Made by a program: the position numbers and the translations under genes | Shown: positions 1-5,136 of the stretch, in pieces | How the letters are laid out: the number at the start of each line of letters is the position of its first letter | Numbering within the stretch: position 1 is the first letter of the stretch | Assembly: GCA_028279085.1 (NCBI GenBank) | Contig: JANQSX010000091.1 | Coordinates: 1 to 5,136 of the forward strand | Direction: 5' to 3' | Length of the DNA: 5,136 bases | Origin: Bdellovibrionales bacterium | GTDB taxonomy: Bacteria > Bdellovibrionota > Bdellovibrionia > Bdellovibrionales > UBA1609 | The notes under the pieces: model-generated | What the model was told of the DNA's origin: nothing | What the model saw: the letters and a program-made list of their open reading frames with translations, nothing else | Database searches by the model: none

Positions 1-486
1 GAATGGCAATGGAAAGAGTGGATACAGGAATATATAATGAAATTTCCTACACGGAACCTGGACTTTATTGAAGTGCCGGTTAATTATAAAGAAAAAATCT
101 GGTTGAAAAGTAAAAGGAATCCTTTTTTAGCTTTAGATGTATGGGGTGGGGAAAATACTTTACCTGTAGCTGTTTTAGTTTGGAAAAGCTCTAGAAAAAG
201 TGTGGATCAATTATTAAAAAAGAGAAGTGCCGGTCTTTTTCAAAGGGTTATTTTTACTCATTCTCTTTCCCATCCTCTAGATCAGCTGTCCAGTGCTTAT
301 TTTGCCGCTCAATTTTATAAAATAGAACCACGTTTAAAAGAAGTCTGTGGGTTGATTCAGAGAGATTTTTATGAAACACATAAATGTACTTTACCGGATA
401 CAGGGTCTTTTTTTCCTTGTTTATCCGGGACTGGTTGGGGTTTCGATCAATATTTAAATCGTTTATCCTGGAAAAAAGTGTTTTAA
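1..486 (+). CDS. menC: o-Succinylbenzoate synthase, C-terminal part (5' end outside window)
   Basis: This is the C-terminal 161 codons of an enolase-superfamily enzyme. The frame is open from base 1, so the ATG at 37 is internal and the gene begins outside the window. OSBS dehydrates SHCHC to o-succinylbenzoate in cytoplasmic menaquinone synthesis. Counting from the Met at 37, the strand-end motif DFIEVP puts a metal-ligand Glu at residue 12 (bases 70-72). LALDVW puts the next acidic ligand at Asp34 (136-138). VWKSS supplies the second-half catalytic Lys50 (184-186). Further on, HSLSHPLDQ matches the barrel segment that often reads as DHPxGQ in this family, and SGTGWGFD lies near the C-terminus, ending in LSW. 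The KxK motif and first Asp ligand would lie upstream, unseen. The enolase superfamily is mechanistically diverse, so the OSBS call rests partly on menE lying 86 bases downstream. It could be a related muconate or dipeptide cycloisomerase, but context makes that unlikely. Confidence 0.82.
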   Translation, partial: EWQWKEWIQEYIMKFPTRNLDFIEVPVNYKEKIWLKSKRNPFLALDVWGGENTLPVAVLVWKSSRKSVDQLLKKRSAGLFQRVIFTHSLSHPLDQLSSAYFAAQFYKIEPRLKEVCGLIQRDFYETHKCTLPDTGSFFPCLSGTGWGFDQYLNRLSWKKVF

Positions 487-558
487 ACTAAGGTGATTTG
501 GTGATATGTCTTTATTGCAATTATTTTTATTTGATTTCTAAAAATTCTAATAGTTGTT

Positions 559-564
559 AAGGGA
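559..564 (+). promoter_or_regulatory. Ribosome binding site for the menE TTG start
   Basis: AAGGGA lies 8 bases before the TTG at 573 and overlaps the in-frame TAA (558-560). It decides the start: no ATG or GTG lies in frame between that stop and the TTG. Confidence 0.6.
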
Positions 565-572
565 TAAATCTT

Positions 573-1769
573 TTGAAGCTTCAGGAAATTAAAAACCGGT
601 GCGGTTTAAAGAATCATTTTTATGAAATAAATCCTCAGAGAATAAATTGGGAATCTGAGCAATCGGCTGTTTTTTTTAATGAAAAACATGCAAAAAAACA
701 ATTGTTTCTGTCTTATATATCATGTCTTCCTTGTTTGAAGTCTCATATATGGTTGACGACCTCAGGTCGTAATTATCAAAAATGGGTAGCACTTTCCAAA
801 AAAGCTCTACTCACTTCGGCTGAGGCGGTGAATAAGCACTTACATATAACCGCTGAAGATCGTTGGGGGCTTAGTTTACCTCTTTTTCATGTAGGAGGAC
901 TTTCTATTTTAGCTCGGTCTTATTTATCAGGCAGTGCTTATTTTTTATATCATAAAAAATGGCAAGCTAAAGAATTTGTTCTTTTTTTAAAACACTATAA
1001 AATCACTATCAGTTCTCTCGTTCCTACACAGGTCTATGATTTGGTAAAAGCCGGGTTGAATAGTCCTCCTTCCGTGCGGGCTATTGTCGTGGGAGGAGGA
1101 CACTTAACTGATTCTCTCTATAAGTCCGCTCGAAATCTAGGTTGGCCGGTCCTCCCTTCTTATGGTTTGACAGAGTGCGGTTCCCAGGTGGCCACAGCGA
1201 ATTTAAGCTCTTTAGATAGTGTGGAATATCCTGAAATGAAAATCCTTTCTCATGTGAAAGTGAAAATTGTAAAAAAGGAAATAGCTATTCAATCGGATAG
1301 CTTACTGAGTGGTTTTTTGCCGGTTTTAGATTCTATTGAGAAATCTGAAAAAAAGTCTTATTCAATGCTTTTTCAGGAGGGAAAAAAACAGGGATGGTAC
1401 TTTACGGGAGATCAAGGCTTGATTCGGGAAAATATTTTACAAATTGACCATATTTCTATTCATCAGATAAAAATTTTGGGAGAGAAGGTAAATTTCAAAA
1501 ATCTGGAAAATGAACTCATGAATATTTTATTAAAAACATCCCTAAAAGGGAGATATTTTCTATTACCTGTGCCTCATGAAAGGGAGGGTTTTCAAATAGC
1601 TTTGATTACAGATACTTTTGATCGGAAGATAGAAAATGTTATTCGGGAGTTTAATCAAAAAGTTTCTCCTTTTGAACGGATTCTTCAGTTTTATTTGGTC
1701 CCTTTTTTACCACTGACCGGAATTTTAAAAATTTCCCAAAAAGAACTGTTGAAGAAACTGTGTTTTTAA
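573..1769 (+). CDS. menE: o-Succinylbenzoate-CoA ligase (MenE), TTG start
   Basis: An ANL-superfamily adenylate-forming enzyme that activates o-succinylbenzoate with ATP and CoA, the step after MenC. It has 398 residues, shorter than the roughly 450 of E. coli MenE, mostly through a small N-terminal region. The phosphate-binding loop at residues 62-75 (TTSG...KWVALS) is divergent. It is followed by PLFHVGG (103-109), SLVPTQ (148-153), VVGGG (172-176), YGLTE (197-201) and YFTGD (276-280). The C-terminal domain has KILGEKV (300-306) and GILKIS (383-388), whose Lys386 matches the catalytic lysine in the E. coli GIKISR motif. The Arg expected before KILGE is not evident; the stretch reads ISIHQ. 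TTG at 573 is chosen because AAGGGA (559-564) lies 8 bases upstream, an in-frame TAA at 558-560 blocks extension, and NHFYEINP near the N-terminus suits short MenE proteins. It likely forms an operon with menC. The active-site lysine and substrate motifs argue for a working enzyme despite the odd loop. Confidence 0.9.
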   Translation: MKLQEIKNRCGLKNHFYEINPQRINWESEQSAVFFNEKHAKKQLFLSYISCLPCLKSHIWLTTSGRNYQKWVALSKKALLTSAEAVNKHLHITAEDRWGLSLPLFHVGGLSILARSYLSGSAYFLYHKKWQAKEFVLFLKHYKITISSLVPTQVYDLVKAGLNSPPSVRAIVVGGGHLTDSLYKSARNLGWPVLPSYGLTECGSQVATANLSSLDSVEYPEMKILSHVKVKIVKKEIAIQSDSLLSGFLPVLDSIEKSEKKSYSMLFQEGKKQGWYFTGDQGLIRENILQIDHISIHQIKILGEKVNFKNLENELMNILLKTSLKGRYFLLPVPHEREGFQIALITDTFDRKIENVIREFNQKVSPFERILQFYLVPFLPLTGILKISQKELLKKLCF

Positions 1770-1800
1770 TCGTCGGGAATGAGAGTTTTTAGAGCTAAAC

Positions 1801-1841
1801 CAGGTATAAACCGCTTTGGCATAGAAATTTATACTTGCCTG
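1801..1841 (+). repeat. Imperfect inverted repeat upstream of the prenyl synthase
   Basis: CAGG+TATAAA (1801-1810) can pair with TTTATA (1828-1833) and CCTG (1838-1841), leaving CTTG (1834-1837) as a bulge and a 17-base loop. Alternatively GTATAAA/TTTATAC forms a 7-bp stem without a bulge. No T-run follows, so it is not a standard terminator. It lies in the 101-base gap between menE and the prenyl synthase gene and could be a protein-binding site or an mRNA fold near the ribosome binding site. In AT-rich DNA it could also be chance. Confidence 0.25.
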
Positions 1842-1870
1842 ATTGTCCAATGAGGTAATATAAAATCTTA

Positions 1871-2806
1871 ATGATAAAAGAAAAAAGCCTGGATTTAACT
1901 AAGGAAATATCTTCTGATATTCCTCAGATGAAGCATTTATATCAAAACCTTTTTTCGCGAGGAAAAGAGCTGAGAGCGGAAATGGTCTCACAAGTGGCTT
2001 CTTCCTTGCGGATTTCCAAAGAAAAAAGTGATAAGTTAGGTAGAATAGTGGAGTATATTCATCAATCTTCTATTTTACATGATGATGTCATTGATGCTTC
2101 TCCTATCCGTAGAGGCTCTTTATCCGGTTGGATGCAATATTCAATGAAACGAGCGGTTTTAGCTGGAGACTACTTATTAGCTCAGGCGGCTAGTGATACG
2201 GCGGATATGGAAAATATCCCTTTAATGAAAATCACTTCAGAAGTGTTAAAAAAGTTAGTAAAAGGGGAATGGCTGCAAGACTCTCTTAAAAATCAGGAGA
2301 GTATGAATGAACTAAAAAAAGTGCATGAATTAAAAACAGCTTCTCTTTTTCAATGGAGTTTAAGGGCACCCTTTTTAGTAGCTCATCGCTATGATGACGA
2401 TTTACATAAGTGTTTAAATCAAATTGGCTTGATGATGGGACTGTTATTTCAAAGAGCGGATGATTTACTGGATTTTGATATTAGAAATAGTGAAAATAAA
2501 AGTTCTTTTAAAGATATGGAGGAAGGTTTTTTTAATTCTTTTGCCGTTTATCTTTCAGAAAACAAACCGGAAGATTTTAAAACCTTTTTAAAAAGTTGTC
2601 GTTCTTTAAAAGAAATAAAAGCTTTTTTAGGAGATAAAGAGTTTGAAAGGATTCTTCTCTCTTTTGATGAAATAAATGAACTCATCATAAAAGACTGTTG
2701 GCGGGAAATCGATCAATTAAAGCGGAAACTTTTAAAATCGGAATTGTCACTTATTGAAGTTTTAAAAAAGTGGCCTACCCGACTCTATTGGAGACAGAGT
2801 GTCTGA
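1871..2806 (+). CDS. trans-Polyprenyl diphosphate synthase, probably for the menaquinone side chain
   Basis: An IspB/HepT-type isoprenyl diphosphate synthase of 311 residues, close to the 323 of E. coli IspB. It extends an allylic diphosphate with isopentenyl diphosphate. GKELR (31-35) matches the IPP-binding GKRLR motif. The first Asp-rich motif is HDDVID (70-75), followed by RRG (80-82). GDYLLA (99-104), KGEWLQ (131-136) and KTASLF (155-160) follow, and the second Asp-rich motif is QRADDLLDFD (194-203). The first motif is DDxxD without the two-residue insertion of bacterial farnesyl diphosphate synthases, and residues 4 and 5 before it are both Ser. Small residues there go with long-chain products, so a hexa- to octaprenyl product is inferred. 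The segment after the second motif keeps KD (214-215) but lacks the usual GK and EGK lysines. The ATG has GAGGT (1852-1856) 14 bases upstream, rather far; an in-frame TAA at 1856-1858 precludes an earlier start. Placement beside menC-menE supports a role in menaquinone. Exact chain length cannot be read from sequence. Confidence 0.88.
   Translation: MIKEKSLDLTKEISSDIPQMKHLYQNLFSRGKELRAEMVSQVASSLRISKEKSDKLGRIVEYIHQSSILHDDVIDASPIRRGSLSGWMQYSMKRAVLAGDYLLAQAASDTADMENIPLMKITSEVLKKLVKGEWLQDSLKNQESMNELKKVHELKTASLFQWSLRAPFLVAHRYDDDLHKCLNQIGLMMGLLFQRADDLLDFDIRNSENKSSFKDMEEGFFNSFAVYLSENKPEDFKTFLKSCRSLKEIKAFLGDKEFERILLSFDEINELIIKDCWREIDQLKRKLLKSELSLIEVLKKWPTRLYWRQSV
2790..2793 (+). promoter_or_regulatory. 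Ribosome binding site inside the prenyl synthase 3' end
   Basis: GGAG lies 5 bases before the GTG at 2799 and within the last codons of the upstream gene. It supports the GTG start and coupling of the two genes. Confidence 0.5.
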
Positions 2807-3731
2807 ATCTCAAGATTGGAAACAAAAATATGAAAAACTGGCTCTTCTGTTAAAATCAAAAGAGCAAACTTTAGTAGCTTATCAAAAAGCTATTCAGCAA
2901 AGTAATCTGTTAATGAAAGAGGTGATGGATAAACTTTCTATTGAGTTAAAAATGGCTCATCAAATTCATCGTATTTTGCTTCCGGTTGATTTACCGGTTA
3001 TTGCTAATTGTGAATTTAGTTTTAAATTTCGTGCAGCAGATAAAGAAGGAACGGGAAAAGATTTTTATGAAGTGTTTCCTCATTCAGCCAGTAAATCTTT
3101 TAGTATTATTATGTCTAGCTGTGCTTCCCATTCTTTATCCGCTTTGCTTTTTTCCGCTCGTTTAAAAATGATGAGTCGGGCCAGTCGTTTGGATCAATGG
3201 ATGCCCAATGAATTTATATCCCGTCTCATAGAAGAGACTAATTGGGATATTTCTGATTTATCTACAGAGGGTATAAAAGCTTCTCATCCTTTACATCAAA
3301 AAGTGGCTTTATTTTATGCTTTAGTGAATCAAAAGACTTATGAAATGTCTTATTGTTTATTAGGCAATATTACCGCTTTGGTGCAGTATGCGGAAACAGG
3401 GGAAGTGGAAAAACTAAAAACTTCTGCACCCTCTTTGGAAAAAGAACAAAAAACGGCGTTAAAAACTAATGTGGTTTCTTTGAATGGTCGGGATCGTCTT
3501 ATTCTATGTAGCCCTGGTGTTTTACAATGTCAGGCTCCTGGGGGAGATACTTATTCTTTATCCTCCCTGAAACAGTCACTTCAAAATGAAACCACTTCCT
3601 CAGTTCATCAAGTGAGAAACAGAATTGTGTATGAATTAGAGTCTTTTGCTCAAGGTCAACCTTCTGAAAGTGATCAAAGTGTTTTGGTAATGGAAATAAA
3701 AAATCATATATTGAAGCTGGCAAAAAACTAA
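2799..3731 (+). CDS. Coiled-coil protein with a degenerate SpoIIE/RsbU-like PP2C domain
   Basis: A 310-residue cytoplasmic protein with no signal or membrane segment. Residues 1-60 are heptad-like and charged, suggesting a coiled coil, running into AHQIHRILLP (53-62), the counterpart of the AxxIQxxLLP lead-in of RsbU-type phosphatases. The PP2C-like core follows. GGDFYD reads GKDFYE (86-91), keeping Asp88. DVSGHG reads SCASHS (107-112), so its Asp is Ser107. TDGV reads SPGV (238-241), so its Asp is Pro239. The final DDQT-like motif reads SDQSVLV (291-297), keeping Asp292. In the family these aspartates bind the two catalytic metals, so phosphatase activity is doubtful and a binding or scaffolding role is inferred. 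The GTG start has GGAG (2790-2793) 5 bases upstream and overlaps the prenyl synthase stop by 8 bases, implying translational coupling. No sensor domain, kinase or anti-sigma partner lies in the window. The fold assignment is fairly sure; the cellular role is unknown. Confidence 0.72.
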   Translation: MSESQDWKQKYEKLALLLKSKEQTLVAYQKAIQQSNLLMKEVMDKLSIELKMAHQIHRILLPVDLPVIANCEFSFKFRAADKEGTGKDFYEVFPHSASKSFSIIMSSCASHSLSALLFSARLKMMSRASRLDQWMPNEFISRLIEETNWDISDLSTEGIKASHPLHQKVALFYALVNQKTYEMSYCLLGNITALVQYAETGEVEKLKTSAPSLEKEQKTALKTNVVSLNGRDRLILCSPGVLQCQAPGGDTYSLSSLKQSLQNETTSSVHQVRNRIVYELESFAQGQPSESDQSVLVMEIKNHILKLAKN

Positions 3732-3761
3732 GAACTGTCATTCTTTGGAAATGTGGAATCT

Positions 3762-3788
3762 CTTGAAAAGTCTAAATGACCCTTCAAG
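3762..3788 (+). repeat. Imperfect inverted repeat; possible weak terminator or operator
   Basis: CTTGAA (3762-3767) pairs with TTCAAG (3783-3788). An AA/CC internal mismatch follows, then GTC/GAC (3770-3772 with 3778-3780) around a TAAAT loop. The stem is A/T-rich and followed by GTTTAATAAA rather than a clean T-run, so as a terminator it would be weak. It sits in the 110-base gap between the phosphatase-like gene and nth, where a transcription unit boundary is plausible. An operator for the nth-thiB unit is the alternative. Confidence 0.4.
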
Positions 3789-3830
3789 TTTAATAAACAG
3801 TGAAATGAGATTGTAATAGGAATATAAAAA

Positions 3831-3835
3831 AGGAG
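3831..3835 (+). promoter_or_regulatory. Ribosome binding site that places the nth start at an ATT codon
   Basis: AGGAG, preceded by an A-run, is the strongest Shine-Dalgarno match in the gap. It lies 6 bases before ATT at 3842 (3 before ATT at 3839) but 33 bases before the GTG at 3869, too far to serve that codon. No ATG, GTG or TTG lies in the nth frame between the stop at 3806-3808 and 3869. Confidence 0.65.
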
Positions 3836-3841
3836 TTTATT

Positions 3842-4477
3842 ATTAATAAAAAAAAAAGAATAAGCGCAGTGATAAATCTTTTAAAAAAATATCGACCCAC
3901 CGCTCATTGCGCCCTTTATCACAAAAATCCTGTTCAACTTTTGGTAGCTACTATTTTAAGTGCACAGTGCACAGACAAGCGAGTGAATCAGGTCACTAAA
4001 ACCCTTTTTAAAAAATATCCTTCAGCCGCCGCTTTTGCAAAAGCAAACTTAAAAGAGTTAGAAAAAGAAATATACTCTACTGGTTTTTTTCGTTCTAAGG
4101 CTCAAAATATAAAAGCCAGTTGTCAAAAAATTCAAAAAGATTTTAAAGGACAGCTACCCTCTTCCTTGGAAGAGTTGTTAACTTTATCAGGGGTGGGAAG
4201 AAAAACTGCTAATGTCATTTTAGGAACAGCCTTTAATATTAGTTCCGGGGTGGTCGTGGATACTCATGTAAAGCGTCTTTCTAATCGTTTGGGTTTTACT
4301 CATTCCAAGGATCCGGAAAGAATAGAAAAAGATCTCTGTAATTTATTATTAAAAAAAGATTGGATTTATTTCTCGCATGCTTTAATTTTACATGGACGTG
4401 AAGTGTGCAAGGCTCGTGTGCCTCGTTGTAGCACTTGTTTTTTAGAGGAGTTATGTCCGAAGAAAGGGGTGAAGTGA
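3842..4477 (+). CDS. nth: Endonuclease III (DNA glycosylase/AP lyase), probable ATT start
   Basis: A base-excision repair enzyme that removes oxidised pyrimidines and cleaves the abasic site. Numbered from the conventional GTG at 3869 (202 residues), LSGVGRKTA (106-114) is the helix-hairpin-helix with Schiff-base Lys112. VVDTH (129-133) carries catalytic Asp131. Cys180, 187, 190 and 196 form the C-x6-C-x2-C-x5-C motif of the [4Fe-4S] cluster. LLVATILSAQCTD (24-36) matches the family's substrate pocket. The start given here is the ATT at 3842, which adds nine residues (211 in all, exactly the E. coli length). The N-terminus then reads (M)NKKKR, against MNKAKR in E. coli Nth, and the start falls 6 bases after AGGAG. 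The catalytic residues become Lys121 and Asp140, against 120 and 138 in E. coli. The conservative alternative is GTG 3869, which has no evident ribosome binding site. Function is near certain; the start codon is inference. The stop overlaps the next gene. Confidence 0.95.
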   Translation: MNKKKRISAVINLLKKYRPTAHCALYHKNPVQLLVATILSAQCTDKRVNQVTKTLFKKYPSAAAFAKANLKELEKEIYSTGFFRSKAQNIKASCQKIQKDFKGQLPSSLEELLTLSGVGRKTANVILGTAFNISSGVVVDTHVKRLSNRLGFTHSKDPERIEKDLCNLLLKKDWIYFSHALILHGREVCKARVPRCSTCFLEELCPKKGVK

Positions 4478-5136
4478 AAAAGATTGTTGTTTTATTTTTT
4501 ATTCTCATTTTAGGTGTAGGGTGGGGTATTTTTTTCTTTTTACAAAACCCGACTGATTCAAAAAAAGTTTTAAGAGTGATGACTTATTCCTCTTTTGCCG
4601 GAGTATTTGGCCCTGGGGTTTATATTCAAAAAGAATTTGAAAAAACGTATGACTGTCAAATCAAATGGATTAAAGTTCCTGACTCTACCTTATTTGTACA
4701 AAGATTGAGTTTAAAGAAAGATGGTTTTAAAACGGATGTGGTTTTGGGTTTGGATCAGCTTTCTTTAAAATCGGCCGGAATGTTAGTCTGGAAAAAAATA
4801 AAAGTGAAACCGGAACTGTTTAATTTTCCGGCTCGTGATTTTTTATCTGATGAATTTATTCCTTATGACTGGTCTCCTATGACTTTTCTTTCCAGAAAAA
4901 AATCGGAGGGGTTTCTTAGTTTGCAAGATCTGCTACATGAAAGATACAAAAATAATATTTCTCTTCCCTCCCCTAGAACTAGCACGGCGGGATTTCAGTT
5001 TTATTATTGGATATGGTTTATTTTTCAAGAGAAAGTGGAGCCTTTTTTAAAGTCTTTGAAAAATCAATTGTATGGTATGGCTCCTTCCTGGTCCACCTCT
5101 TATGCTCTTTTTCAAAGAGGTCATGTGAGTTTAAGT
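4474..5136 (+). CDS. thiB: ThiB-like ABC transporter substrate-binding protein, 3' end outside window
   Basis: The N-terminal 221 codons of a solute-binding protein, open to the window end. It resembles E. coli ThiB/TbpA, the periplasmic thiamine-binding component of ThiBPQ. VMTYSSFAGVFGPG (35-48) matches VYTYDSFAADWGPG, TDVVLGLD (87-94) matches ADVVLGLDNN, PRTSTAGFQ (167-175) matches PRTSTPGLG, and WSTSYALFQRG (206-216) matches WSEAYGLFLKG. Residues 4-23 are strongly hydrophobic after MKK, but no AxA cleavage site or lipobox Cys follows, so it may remain membrane-anchored. The GTG start overlaps the nth stop as GTGA (4474-4477), with AAGGGG (4464-4469) 4 bases upstream. An in-frame ATG at 4453 behind AGAGGAG (4444-4450) is an alternative; it would put acidic residues before the hydrophobic segment, less typical for a signal. 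Thiamine is the likely ligand. Related iron(III) or spermidine binders are possible, and the Asp of TYDSFA is Ser here. thiP and thiQ would be expected downstream. Confidence 0.82.
   Translation, partial: MKKIVVLFFILILGVGWGIFFFLQNPTDSKKVLRVMTYSSFAGVFGPGVYIQKEFEKTYDCQIKWIKVPDSTLFVQRLSLKKDGFKTDVVLGLDQLSLKSAGMLVWKKIKVKPELFNFPARDFLSDEFIPYDWSPMTFLSRKKSEGFLSLQDLLHERYKNNISLPSPRTSTAGFQFYYWIWFIFQEKVEPFLKSLKNQLYGMAPSWSTSYALFQRGHVSLS

Noticed and set aside
37..39. ATG as the start of the menC gene
   Set aside because: The frame is open back to base 1. A 149-residue product would lack the first half of the enolase-type barrel, including the KxK motif, so the ATG is internal.
515..542. Possible promoter TTGCAA - 16 bases - TCTAAA before menE
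   Set aside because: Each box matches only four of six consensus bases, and the gap is AT-rich. menC and menE are more simply one operon.
1835..1864. Possible promoter TTGCCT - 18 bases - TATAAA before the prenyl synthase
   Set aside because: Transcription would begin at about the ATG itself, leaving out the GAGGT site. The -35 match is poor, and such matches are common in AT-rich DNA.
3499..3741. 80-codon open frame on the - strand
   Set aside because: It lies almost entirely antisense to the phosphatase-like gene, whose protein shows family motifs. The reverse frame shows no recognisable domain.
3783..3828. Possible promoter with TAATAG or TATAAA as -10 before nth
   Set aside because: No -35-like hexamer sits at 16-18 bases from either box. 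A promoter is plausible here, but its position cannot be supported.
4296..4508. 70-codon open frame on the - strand
   Set aside because: It is antisense to the Fe-S cluster end of nth and the start of the ThiB-like gene, both well supported. Its translation shows no family features.
1..5136. Search for tRNA, rRNA, CRISPR, insertion sequence, or TPP riboswitch ahead of the ThiB-like gene
   Set aside because: No cloverleaf, regularly spaced repeats, transposase motifs or terminal repeats were seen. The ThiB-like gene starts inside nth, leaving no leader for a riboswitch directly upstream.

Overview
The window is a gene-dense, AT-rich stretch of a bacterial chromosome with every supported gene on the + strand. 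By eye it is clearly below 40% GC, with many A and T homopolymer runs and TTA/TTT-rich coding. It holds four complete genes and two cut by the window edges. TGA is used as a stop, so the standard bacterial code applies. The organism makes menaquinone by the classical Men route. It appears Gram-negative, because the last gene is a periplasmic binding protein of the thiamine/iron type. The short divergent MenC and MenE, the SpoIIE-like protein and the general gene style would suit a Bdellovibrionota-like or similar deep proteobacterial lineage. That placement is inference, and nothing here is diagnostic.

Bases 1-2806 form a menaquinone block. It contains the C-terminal half of o-succinylbenzoate synthase (menC, entering from the left), then o-succinylbenzoate-CoA ligase (menE, TTG start), then a trans-type polyprenyl diphosphate synthase that probably makes the menaquinone side chain. 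The first two perform consecutive steps on the naphthoquinone ring, and the third supplies the isoprenoid tail joined to it by MenA, which is not in the window. The synthase gene overlaps by 8 bases a GTG-started gene (2799-3731). That gene encodes a coiled-coil protein with a SpoIIE/RsbU-like PP2C domain, and two predicted metal-binding aspartates are replaced in it, so it looks like a pseudophosphatase.

Bases 3732-3841 are a short intergenic stretch with an imperfect inverted repeat and a good ribosome binding site. Next comes endonuclease III (nth), with an intact active site and [4Fe-4S] cluster motif. Its best-placed ribosome binding site and its similarity to the E. coli N-terminus both point to a rare ATT start codon at 3842 rather than the GTG at 3869. 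The last gene overlaps nth in a GTGA junction and runs off the right edge. It is a ThiB-like solute-binding protein with an N-terminal hydrophobic segment lacking an obvious cleavage site.

No RNA gene, mobile element, CRISPR array or attachment site was seen. No wholly new system is evident. The points most worth a second look are the ATT start of nth, the degenerate phosphatase coupled to the prenyl synthase, and the divergent MenE nucleotide-binding loop.
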